Below the pieces are notes generated by a model, which saw only the letters and a program-made list of their open reading frames with translations, was not told the origin of the DNA and did no database searches. 64,000 nucleotides of DNA from Chrysoperla carnea (taxonomy: Eukaryota; Arthropoda; Insecta; Neuroptera; Chrysopidae). Made by a program: the position numbers and the translations under genes. How positions within the stretch are numbered: position 1 is the first letter of the stretch; every line of letters begins with the position of its first letter. The DNA lies in the NCBI RefSeq assembly GCF_905475395.1, contig NC_058339.1, forward strand, positions 87,926,520 to 87,990,519. The letters run 5' to 3'. Positions 54,001 to 64,000 of the stretch are shown in pieces.

Positions 54001-55520
54001 CATGCGGTTTTGTATTCGTGATGCGGGCGAATTATAGAAAAGAACAATTTTATAATTTCACGTTGTCAGATGTTAAAAAAGAACACGCAGACGCATGCGC
54101 ATAATGTAGAAAGTACGTTCCTAGTAAGTTAAGAAGCTCTGTCTCATAGAGGAACATAGGGTGCTGGAAATATAGGAGCATTACATATATGAAAAAATTT
54201 CTGGTTAACAAAATTTTTTTTTAATAAAAAATAACATTTTAATCATCAAAATTTTGGTTAAAATTTTGACACATTTCCATACTTATCTCTTCAATGGCAT
54301 CAAAAATATTAAGTTTCAGATCATCTTTGCTTTGGGAATCATTACCTTCAAATATCTCTAAAAAAAAATCGAATAGTCGTTAAATCGCAAGATTTAAGTG
54401 GTCAATTGACGCCTACTTTACGAAAGATTATTCGATTGCCAAACCGTTCAAATATCAAATATTGCGTCATTTTCGTTAACCATTAAAAAATAACATTGCA
54501 AATTGAACACCTGTTACAATATGACCGAAATATACTGACTGGTAAAGACACTGCGTTTCGTTTAAGTTTTCATTTTTCGAAAATTTATCAAAAACATTTA
54601 GAATGATCCGGACCTTCTCTTTACCAGTGAGTTTTCGCGAAACCAGAAAAATTCTACTTTTATCGTGTGATATTCTTTAAATAATTTCACGCCCTTTTTT
54701 TTTGTTCTGTTGGTACTTTTAGGGCTGTTTTTAATATTAAGACTAACGACATGTATTTAAAAATTTCATTTGGTATTTAGAGAATGTTATGGGGGAAAAT
54801 TTCGTGAATGAAACCAGTTTAGCGTGTTTTTACAGTCGGTTAATCGTGAATGATTTCATCAGATCTCAAAAATTTTAAATGCATATCGTTTGGCATCAAG
54901 TGATTTTTTTATTTAATTTTAATTCAAAATGGGTCTACGGCCAAGGCGTAGTATTTGAAGGTTATTTCAGGAAACTTAACAGGCTGTTTTCTATGAAAAA
55001 TAGCCTTATTGGAACTGTAATCTCCAAGAAAGCTCCTGGTCTTAGGCCTAAAATGATTTATACCACGGGTGTCAGTTGTGATTTTTATACGTTATAGATT
55101 CTTCATTTTATGCTATGGCCTATGGTTCCTTAGCTTTAAAAAATTTTTGAAATATGAAAGCATAAGACGATTATCCCTTTCATTTGGTATAAATGTTTTC
55201 GATTGATCGTCTCTTGGGTTAAATAGAATTCCGTTACTTTTAACTCGATTGATTCGAAGTTTTGTTGTTTTAATCGGAATTTTTAGTTCGATGGATCGCT
55301 AGATCATTTTTTAACATTAACGTATGGAATGTATCACTAGCACTTGGACTATTAATAAATAAAATAGATAATTAAACAAAAATAATAATCGTTACTAATT
55401 TTTGATACTTTGTCTAACATTTCCATTACATTAAAAAAGTATTATTCGTTGATTTGAAAATAAAAAAATGAATTTTCTTAAACAACATATTTTTATCAAA
55501 ATATAGTTACTATTAATACT
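51056..55520. other. stretch without a supported gene
   Basis: It lies inside the long last intron if exon 7b is real, otherwise it is intergenic. One isolated CAGGGT terminus (about 51571) suggests an element fragment. The CpG-rich patch at 53.9-54.1 kb is listed separately. The frames here have no recognisable motifs. Confidence 0.5.
53915..54105. promoter_or_regulatory. CpG-rich patch with NRF1-like palindromes
   Basis: CG-rich sequence in AT-rich surroundings, with TTGCGCATGCGG and ACGCATGCGCAT, both close to the NRF1/EWG core GCGCATGCGC, plus several further CpGs. It might be an enhancer or a promoter of an unseen transcript. The plus-strand frame over it (88 codons) has no recognisable domain. 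Confidence 0.3.
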
Positions 55521-55536
55521 ATCTTACAATTTACTA

Positions 55537-56191
55537 ATAGGTCAATCAAATTAAAATTTTTTGAAGAAGTAATTGCCAGCAAGCTGGAAATCGTTTTAAT
55601 AACTTTGTCCTAAATGTGTGTAATCCAAGTTTGCGCACTTCCAGGAGGTGTGCATAACTTTTGGAAGCCCAATAACTGCTAAATTTGGTCTCTTTATTCA
55701 GTTTTTTGTTTGTAGCTCGAAAACGGTACGTCCGACGGTAGAATGACATCCCGTTTAATAACATTTTAATGCTCAATCAGAAAACTAGTTATATAAATAT
55801 TCACACCCTGAATAGAGATTCGAGGTAATATGAATGATAAACATTTTTAATTGTCACTAAAATAGAAAATGTAAGTTTCCACCTAAATGAGAATTTCTCC
55901 CGAATTTCTAACCTTTGATTTCGACTATACCATTGATCCGAATTTTAAGTTTCGGCACAGAATTTAATCCTTTTTAATAATGAATAGAATGACATTTTCA
56001 GTCCGGCGTACTGGAAAAAAATAACAAAAATTTCGCGGATATTTGGTTTCCAAAAGTTTCCACATCTACTAGGATTGCGCAAACTCGGATTACACACAAT
56101 AAGGAACAAATGATGGTATTAAAACGATTTCCAACTTACTGGAAATTAATTCCTTCATACATTTTGTATGGATTTTATTTGATTAGTCTAT
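55537..56191. mobile_element. 655-bp fold-back element flanked by a 16-bp direct repeat
   Basis: The arms are long inverted copies: left ATAGGTCAATCAAATTAAAA, right (reverse complement) ATAGACTAATCAAATAAAAT. Inner arms share CTGGAAATCGTTTTAATA and TGTGTGTAATCC. Immediately outside, ATCTTACAATTTACTA is present on both sides (55521-55536 and 56192-56207). Confidence 0.75.
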
Positions 56192-57192
56192 ATCTTACAA
56201 TTTACTAAATATTTACTATTTTATTCATTGATCGAAAATTTTAAAGACTATTTTTCATTTAGAAATTATCCATTCATCGTGAAAAAAATGTTGTATTTTC
56301 TGCAAGAAATGGTTTTTGAAAAATTCAAAAACAAAATAAGGGAAATTTTTTGAGTTAACCATATGAACTCATCTAGTTTTTTTAGAAAAAAATACAGAGG
56401 CGAGCATAAGAAACGCGAAACATTTTATCCAATTTTGACCATTATTCAGTGACTGAATTTTTACCCGGGACTAGTATGCATGGAAGGTTGTTGCGTACGT
56501 AGAAAGTAATTTTTTTCATAAATAACTCAAAAACTATGCATTAATTTTCTTTGCGATTTAACGCGAGTCTCATTGACCCACCAAACCTTAAAAGTTACCT
56601 TTCAATCAGTTATTAAATCTCTTGCACCTTTGGTCAAAATTTTATAGAACTTTTTCAGTTTTTTATTTGCTTTGCATTGTTTTTTTCTAAAAATAAATTT
56701 GATTCTAGTTAAGTTCATTCGTTTTATTTAACCATATGGACTGCGAAAGGAGAAGACAGAATACGAGAAAATTTTCCCTTTTTTTGACAACGTTTAAATC
56801 CATTTTGTATGATTGTATGGAGAATAAATGGTTGTGTGCGTGTATAAAATTCATTTAAGTAGAACATTAAACTCATCAATTTTATAATTAGTTAAAATTA
56901 GAATAACAATTAAAATCGGTTATAACGATATTGAAATAGCTAACGTCGTTTTAAGTTGATATTTACGTTTTAACTTTATAAAACAGTTATCTTTAAAGAA
57001 AAATGACACCAGCAGCTAATTTCGTGACTCTTTCAATAAAAATCATCTTCCTCGTTAGGTTTTGGAAGTTGTTCAAGATGTCCTTTACAAAAAAAGAACT
57101 TAACAATCGCCAACCATTAAAATTTTAACACCAAAGCGGCTGGTATCCTGACTTTTATAGTTCAGTTTACCCTCTACTTTTAATAATAGTAG

Positions 57193-57700
57193 AAGAGGTG
57201 AGCGACAAAAATTTGAAAGCATTTTCTAAAGGCTGATTTAGTAATATTTACGTTATATTGGTGGAGTAGAGAAATAGCTTGTTGTCACGCCGGTTTCTGT
57301 AGCATTTGATGCGGGGGCAAAAAACGTGCAGTATTTTCTATAATTTGAAAATTTGTATATATGCGCAGAATATTACTATAAACATAAAAAATATACTCAG
57401 TCAATATATTTCTGTATCGGGGCGCGTCAGCCACGCGTTAAACTTGTCACTTTTAACCGGAGCCTGACACCCTCTGTTATAAAAATATACTGACTGACTA
57501 TATTTTTATGTTTATAATAATATTCTGCACCAATATAAAAACTTTTAATTTTAGAAAATACTTGTTCGTTTTTTGCAGAGATGAAGTCGCTCTCGCGCCA
57601 ACGGCTATAGCGACAGGCTATTTCTCTACTCCCTCAATATAACGTAAATATTACAAAATCAGCCTTAAAAAATGCTTGCTTTTTTTGTCGGTCACCTCTT
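57193..57700. mobile_element. 508-bp palindromic fold-back element
   Basis: It starts AAGAGGTGAGCGACAAAAA, and the reverse complement of its end starts AAGAGGTGACCGACAAAAA. The arms continue through AGGCTGATTT, ATATTTACGTTATATTG and GAGTAGAGAAATAGC nearly to the centre. No open frame. Confidence 0.8.
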
Positions 57701-57747
57701 AGACTATAAGGTTCAAAAAGTAAATATTAGTCTTTATAAGCTACTAA

Positions 57748-57904
57748 TAGACCACAAGCCCATGCTGAAATTTCACCCGAAAAATTCCAGCATATACCGT
57801 CTATAAAACGACCAATTATAGACCACAAGCCCATGCTGGAATTTTTCGGGTGAAATTTCAGCATGGGCTTGTGGTCTATAATTGGTCGTTTTATAGACGG
57901 TATA
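57748..57904. repeat. nested double inverted repeat (two 46-bp pairs)
   Basis: 57748-57793 is the exact reverse complement of 57833-57878, and 57793-57838 of 57859-57904. The two pairs share the TAGACCACAAGCCCATGCTG module and its complement, so two alternative hairpins can form. It lies 48 bp from the 508-bp palindrome. Confidence 0.85.
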
Positions 57905-58078
57905 TTCACATATATATTTATAACCGATTTTAACTGTAGTATAAAAAAGGAGGAGGGATTAACAGAATTTACAAAAGAAACAAAAAATGTAATCAAAGTA
58001 ATTCACAAACTTGACCCACCAAATAAGTATTATACTTATTTCTTAAGTAACAAAATAATTGTTATGCAACCAAACTAG
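57863..58078 (+). CDS. small open frame of unknown nature (71 aa)
   Basis: It starts with the ATG inside the inverted repeat (MGLWSIIGRFIDGIF) and continues past it into a hydrophilic Lys/Glu-rich part, ending IIVMQPN. I recognise no family. It could be a remnant of a transposon gene, or chance. The inverted duplication covers only the first 14 codons. Confidence 0.2.
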   Translation: MGLWSIIGRFIDGIFTYIFITDFNCSIKKEEGLTEFTKETKNVIKVIHKLDPPNKYYTYFLSNKIIVMQPN

Positions 58079-58081
58079 AAA

Positions 58082-59379
58082 ATATCGTTTAATGATCGTC
58101 ACTTTTTTCTTACACGTTAGTCTTATTAACTTTTCGATACAAAAGGTATTTTTTTATAATTTAATCCTTAAATTACATTATCGTTAAAATATACACATTG
58201 ATTGTTTAAAATAATGAAAAGTATTTTATGGTCACATTTTTTGAATCAAGGTAGAGCCTTTTTGACAACATTTTCGGTGAATTTGTATGGAAATTCATAA
58301 GATAATTTTAGGCATCTAGTACGGAAAATCTCATAATATGAGGGCGAGGGATGCGATATTGCAAATTTAATCCTAAGCTAGTTTTATGTATAAAAAAATC
58401 TTTTTAAGAATCTAAGCCATTTGATTATCTTTCTGTTCAAGCTAATATTCAACTGCTACTTTAATAACTTTAATCCCCGACCACGATTTTTGGAATTCGT
58501 CCCCTAATTAAAAAGAATGGTATTCATTATTCAATCGCACATTTCGGATTTGCCATGTTATTTCAACTATTTTTGTCTGCTAAACGGCGACAATTTCTAT
58601 GTTGCAAAATGTTGGCAAAACAGTCTCTTTTCATTTGAAGAAAGCATTTAAGAAGTGAATCCTTGAACTATTTTAAGGAAGAATATGTTTATTTATTTTG
58701 AATTCGAAATTTACAATTCATTAATCCGACTTTTTAATCAGGGATAGCTACTTAGACGTTTCTTTATGCTTAAAAACTATCGATTTACTTGGCCTCAAAT
58801 TAAGCCATGTACGGCACAACGGAAACTCGGAACCCCATGAACAAATAACCCATTTTTTCACTTGTTCATATTCAGAGAGTTTCTAAATGAGGACACTTGT
58901 TAAGATGGATCTGTGGCCATAAACATAGTTTCCTTATTTTTTACAATCCGTCTATATTCAAATTTGAATTGTGATTATGACAATCGGCCTAACGTTTGTT
59001 AAACTCGTGATTTAAGGATTATAAAATAACATTTTTTATTAGTTAATTTTGAGAATTTGGACGTATCATTTAGAATTTTTGGAAATAAAATAAGACTGTG
59101 AAAATTGAGACTGTTAATATCTAGAATGGATTTCAGTAATAATAAAAGATAACGTTGCAAAATATTTGTCGCTATTGGGAAACCCTTCGAAAATATGTAA
59201 AAAGATAAGTTTTCAGTCGATGAGGTTGAAGTATTTCTGGCCGAAAAGGCATAAATAAGAAATATTTAAAACATGATTAGAGGAATCAAAATTTTGAAAA
59301 ATGCGGTAAAGGGAAATTTTTAATGTTTGAAATGAATTTTTATTAACATTTGAGCTGTTTTTCGTTTATGCCTATTATA
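58082..59379. other. stretch without a supported gene
   Basis: AT-rich sequence with no recognisable frame or repeat before the family A tail at 59.4 kb. Confidence 0.5.
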
Positions 59380-59412
59380 ATAAATTCAACGTTGGTGCTC
59401 GTACTACCTTAA
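59380..59412. mobile_element. family A right-end fragment
   Basis: GTGCTCGTACTACCTTAA, preceded by AACGTTG; only the terminal 30 bp or so of the family remain. Confidence 0.6.
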
Positions 59413-59848
59413 ATATCGACAACTTTGAAAATTTATAGCAGCTAACACAGATTTGGAAACGTGTGCTTGCATAAATATTTTAAGGTCATGACGTTAGAAA
59501 TACCTTAATTCGATATTTTTTTTAAACTTTAAACCTCCGTGGTTTCGAATTGGAATTTTGGAAAGACATATATTTTGCATCTGTATCTTCTATTATAAAT
59601 ATTTTTTGAAAAAAATTTATTTTTGAAAAGAATAAATTGAATCGTGACTTTTTATAATAAATTAAAAATATTTTAAAAATTTCATTACTACGAAAATATA
59701 TACGTCTATTTTCTCGTTAAGTGGAAAAATTATTTAAAAAAATGTGATTAATTTTTAAACAAAAATATTTGCAAATATTAAGTAACTATAGAAAACAACT
59801 ATCCTTGTTAAAAAGTAATTCTAGTTATTCCAGTTTTTATTATTACAG

Positions 59849-59900
59849 GCAAAAATTGGATGGCGAACACAAGCCCACTGAAGATGAAGAAATTAAATGA
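59849..59900 (+). CDS. Ptp61F: Ptp61F alternative terminal exon 7b (soluble/nuclear isoform), candidate
   Basis: After TTTTTATTATTACAG, the first base completes the split AG codon (Arg429), followed by QKLDGEHKPTEDEEIK and a stop. The result is a 445-aa protein without the anchor. Drosophila Ptp61F makes membrane and nuclear forms by exactly this choice of last exon. Support: good acceptor, correct phase, hydrophilic tail. Against: 9.75 kb from exon 6 and only 16 codons, so chance is possible. Confidence 0.55.
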
Positions 59901-62900
59901 CTACATGCTAGGAACAATTACAGAATATTCTATTTTTTAAGTTTCATGTAAGCACTTCAATTTTAATATCAATAGACATTGTTTTTATTTATTATTTTAT
60001 TGTATTTTGAACAGTTTAGTGTAATCATCCATTTTGGATGAACATCAAGAACGGATACATCCATATGGTCACTCTCGGTTCAAGTTCTGAACGGTCGTTC
60101 ACGACAAATTACTTATTTTATCCAACCCATTGTTATGACCCGTCACCCATTTTTATGATTTGCATCTTTCGCTTTTTAGTAAAGCGTGTATATAACTTTT
60201 ATACTTGTGTGTCGTCGACAAAGCATCTATTGTTTTAAACTGACAATAACCCGAAGGCACAGTGTTGTTGTTACCTAATCGATACAGAATGACTACATAG
60301 ATAGCTATTCAGCCAACGTACATCGTACGTCTTCGGGTTTTTTCACGTTACCGAATACATATAAATTATACTACATAGTACGTATAACGGGCAAAGCATC
60401 TATTGTTTGAAATTGACAATAACCTGGCGAACGCAACCCACTATACAACACTTAAGGAGCAAACTCCAGTCGTGCGTCGAAGGAAAATACCATCCCTTTA
60501 AGGAAAATACCAAGATTTGAAAGCCATGGTAACCAAAGTTTATTTTGAATTTTTATCCTCTTAAATAAATAAAACTAAGTGTTTATTATATCAAAATGTA
60601 CTCTTGTATTTGTAGTCGAGTGGCTAAAAGTGGATTTTTTTTCAATTCTCTGATAATTACAAAAATCATTATTTAATCGAATAGTTGATAAGTAGTTTTT
60701 GAGTTAAATGATTAGGAATTTTAATTTTAGCTCCTAAATAAAATGTGTTAATTCATAAATATTTTTATTGGGATAGCAAAATGGCGGATAAGACTTTGTT
60801 AACATGCTGTTACTCATTAGAAAATAGTATGTTCACGGAGCCTTTTGTTATTCAATGTTGAAACAAGAAGCAAAGGAGTATTTCACAAAAAAAACAACTA
60901 ATTTTTCCTTTTTCTAAGGCTCTAAAGTCTACGCTAGTCATCGAATAATTCTTCGAAGCTTAATAAATGAGATTCGTTGTGTCGTTGGCGAAATTGAAAG
61001 ACCTAAATGAAAATGCTACAAAATTTCGTTATAAAGATTATCGTCACGGTCTCTTATGGAGAATCGCTTGACCATAACAGACCGTGTAAAGGAAGAAATA
61101 CGTAAATAAACTTGACTTAATTTTACTTGAGTCTGATAAATCTAACATGCAAGTTTGCGATTTTATGTATTTTATAGCGCAACGGTCACGATTTCACAAT
61201 TTAATCAAACAAGTGAAAATAAACAATTGATTAAGTTAACTGTTAAAATACTCTGTTAACACCGCATTGGAAATAATTTCTGTTTAAATCAGGCATTTAT
61301 GAAGTATTTGAATTGCAAAATTGAAAAGTAAAAAGAACAAAGTTTTATTCATTTTTTGAAGAAAGCCATTACAAACTTTTCTTTAAAATCTTCCCATCGA
61401 AACCAATTTCACCATAATCGAATGAACGAGCGGAATGGTGTGACGGAGATTATAAAGGTTACGTTTTAGCTTTTTGGAAACGAACTGAAAAAAATTGGTA
61501 GGCATTTTTATGTATAGAACTTAATTTTAACGATTATTGTGATTCACAACTTTGTGAAATTCGGAAAGCTGGAATCATAAACATTTGAGAGGGGTGTCAA
61601 TCATAAAATAATTTTATATCATAATTTCAGTGAATTATGGTATAAGTTATGAAATTGTATGACCACCTAATTGTTTTTTTTGTTTTTTTTTTTGTTTCCA
61701 AAAAGAATAATCAATTTTTATTCGTTTCACACTAAACTGTTCAAAATCTTCTTTTTTTTTGCTTACGTAAAATTTATTTTTATCCAAACTAAGAAATTAT
61801 CACTTAATTTTGCAATAATTATTTAAAAATTAATTACATTATGATAATGATCAAGGTACGAAAATCCCCATTGAATGGCAAAAAAAATTTCCATAATACG
61901 ATGATTTATTTTTTTCATTGAATGAAAGTTTTCGTTGAATTGGTCTTAAAACAAATACATAGGTGAACCATTTTAATCGATATTGAAAAAAATCCTGTTG
62001 GGTAACTAGAATACAGGAAATTTTCAATGTTGGACTCAAAGGGGAATATTTTGACACTTTAAATTTGACGTTAACCTTCAGGGTCATCTAAAAATCACCT
62101 TTGGCTCGTTACTGATAAAAGAGAATACTTTAAATTAAAAAGTTCTTATGAAAAATAAATATTTTTTTATAGAAAATAAATGAGGTTAGCTAAGTAAAAA
62201 ATATTAATAGTTAAGAGGAAAAAATACAAAACACTTTCATATACAGTTAGATTTTCTCATTCAATTTTTCCCTAATCGATTTACAGAAAAATGTTTTTTA
62301 TGAAGAAAAATGAGTAATTTAAAGTGTTCTTCCATCTCTTAAGGTGTATAAGTATGCTTCCCTTTTTAGTTATCCTACAAGATTTTTCTCATAATCAGTT
62401 AAAATTGCTTAGCCTGTCCTGTATATTTAATTTGAATTTCATCAATACGAAATCAATAATTTTTGATTGATTATCGGATATTTTTTAAAGTTTTTATTAC
62501 CCAAATAAGAAATACAATTAGATATGTTTTACGTTTATAACAATTTTATTAATTATTTCAAATCCAATAATTAAAAGTAGATCCGTTTTAATTAATTGTT
62601 TAATAATCATTCGCTTATGAAGGGTGAGAAACGGGTTCAGAAGTTCACTTTTAATGGAAAATGAGATATTTGCATAGTTAACTTTCTACAGGACTATGAA
62701 AAAATTTATTCTCCCCCAAAAAAATGAACTTAACTCCTTCTTTATCCTCCATTAGCGAATTTATTTATTAATAATTTGAAAATTGATTTTTCATTTTATT
62801 AATCAAATGAAATAAATAAATAGTTGTAAGTGAAAATTGTATGTATTTAAAACAAAAACAAATGTGTATATAAAAGAATATATCAAAATTCATGTGAAAC

Positions 62901-63022
62901 GAATTGTAGGAATTATTTTACCAATAAATTTCACAATTTTGCTACTATTACTTAACTTATCGCTGTTTTTTTTATTTCTGACATCTCTTATTCCAGATTC
63001 TAGTACAATTATAGATAAAATA
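59901..63022. other. stretch without a supported gene
   Basis: It would hold the 3' UTR of the candidate exon 7b (an AATAAATAAA lies near 60564). A spaced direct repeat at 60.2-60.4 kb is listed separately. No other gene or family recognised. Confidence 0.45.
60219..60424 (+). repeat. spaced direct repeat, 34 bp, 172 bp apart
   Basis: 60219-60252 and 60391-60424 both read (A/G)CAAAGCATCTATTGTTT, then AACTGACAATAACC / AATTGACAATAACC. This may be a target duplication or long terminal duplication of a small insert holding TCTTCGGGTTTTTTCACG. Confidence 0.6.
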
Positions 63023-63739
63023 CAGGGTGCTCTCTTTTTTAAGTTGGCGTATGCTCTAAACTCGATAAGAAAATTTAACCGCGAAAAATGGTTCAAACGA
63101 AAAATGTTAGTTTCAAAGGCACACATCTTATACCTGCATCAAATTCCATCTAAGTTTTCAATCAGGTTCAATTAAAACATCAGTCTGAATCATAACTGAA
63201 AAACATTATAGGTGAACACTAAATTAGAAAGTTGTTCTTTATAAATACGAAAACATTTTTTTGTAAACCGAATAGTTTAGAAACTAATTGATAGCAAAAA
63301 TCTAGCTTTTTGTGCGTTTGTTCTTTCAATTTGAACAAAAATGATTTTTAAAGAAAAACAAACAGCTTTTATTGGATTTATTGGAAATTTTTTTTCGAAG
63401 AGTGCCTAGATTTCGCAGAAACAATTATACGAAAAAACAATTTTGGGTAAAACTTTTCAGTCCGTTTCTGTCTAAACTGTACGTGGTTCGCGAAAAAATG
63501 TTTCGAACAAAAAATGTTACTTTTTTAATCAATAAACTGATCTGATTTAAAGTGTTCATCTATCGATTACCAGTTATGGAAGTAGAGTGAGCTTTTCATT
63601 GTGCTTGAAAATCTAGGTCAAGTTTTATGTCTGCGTAAGATGTGCGCCCACACACCCAACATTTTTCGCTTGAAGCATTTTTATCAATAAAACTTATTTT
63701 TCGAGTTTCAAGCATATGTCAATTTAAAAAAGCACCCTG
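63023..63739. mobile_element. CAGGGTGC-ended element, TA-flanked (717 bp)
   Basis: Left CAGGGTGCTCTCTTTTTTAA, right (reverse complement) CAGGGTGCTTTTTTAAATTG, with TA on both flanks. Internal AAAAATGTTAGTTT and TTTTCGAAAAATG-like blocks relate it to the elements at 12.45 and 19.53 kb. No transposase frame. Confidence 0.75.
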
Positions 63740-64000
63740 TATGGTAGTCGGACTAACTAGTAATTGGTCTCTTGAGATCACGATGAAATAAATCTAGTGA
63801 TGTCTCTCCAGTTTTTTTTCGTTTTAATTACTCTACAAATCTATAGCGCATGGATACAATAAAAATTGTTTTCATGCCCTGTAAGGACTATTATTTTTAT
63901 CCAAATCATTGCTTGAATTTTGAGCTTTTATCAACACGCTTAAATTTCAAAATTTATGTTGTTTTTATTTTAGGAACAATTAGGATAAAGAAGACAAAAA

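Noticed and set aside
63961..64000. Further alternative last exon of Ptp61F (TTTTAG then AAC AAT TAG)
   Set aside because: It would add only two or three residues; acceptor-like sites of this quality are common in AT-rich DNA.

Overview
This is a window of an AT-rich, intron-rich animal nuclear genome, most likely an arthropod and probably an insect. The reasons are the gene content (insect-type Mbs/MYPT and a Ptp61F-like phosphatase with a proline-rich tail and a membrane-anchored and a soluble terminal exon), GT-AG introns of 63 bp to about 11 kb, R1/Jockey-like LINE remnants, and many short non-autonomous elements with TA or TTAA at their ends. I cannot name the species. There are no bacterial features, operons, CRISPR arrays or recognisable tRNA or rRNA genes.

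Three protein genes are supported. (1) About 1.9-39.4 kb, minus strand: a complete 19-exon myosin phosphatase targeting subunit (Mbs/MYPT1/PPP1R12). Every exon junction is in phase and the total is 3456 nt, or 1151 aa. It has the KVKF PP1-docking motif, ankyrin repeats, both ROCK-type inhibitory sites (RRSTQGVT and RRSTGV) and the C-terminal coiled coil. A separate ATG-starting exon at 5061-5642, with a TATA-like box upstream, splices in phase to the last three exons. It would give a 327-aa C-terminal isoform from an internal promoter, similar in principle to vertebrate M20/M21. (2) 40.2-41.0 kb, minus strand: a coding-intronless HAD-superfamily protein of the HDHD3/Reg-2 type. (3) 43.2-50.9 kb, plus strand: a seven-exon class I protein tyrosine phosphatase (PTP1B/TC-PTP/Ptp61F type, 496 aa) with a full catalytic domain, an acidic and proline-rich tail and a C-terminal membrane anchor. 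A phase-compatible alternative last exon at 59.85 kb would replace the anchor with a short charged tail (445 aa), as in the soluble/nuclear Ptp61F isoform.

The rest is introns and spacers packed with repeats: a ~570-bp TTAA-bounded family (about seven copies), TA-flanked CAGRGTG-ended elements, several fold-back elements, Helitron-like and SINE-like pieces, diverged intronic tandem duplications, and several perfect short hairpins, one of them a nested double inverted repeat at 57.75-57.90 kb. From 51 to 64 kb there is no convincing gene apart from the alternative phosphatase exon; a few CpG-rich patches (36.3, 54.0 kb) could be regulatory.

The three genes are not known to form one pathway. 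Mbs controls myosin II dephosphorylation downstream of Rho kinase, the phosphatase acts on JAK/STAT and receptor tyrosine kinase signalling, and the HAD protein is a poorly understood phosphatase-like enzyme. I found no evidence for a new multi-gene system. The points most worth checking are the two alternative isoforms and the unusual hairpin and fold-back structures.
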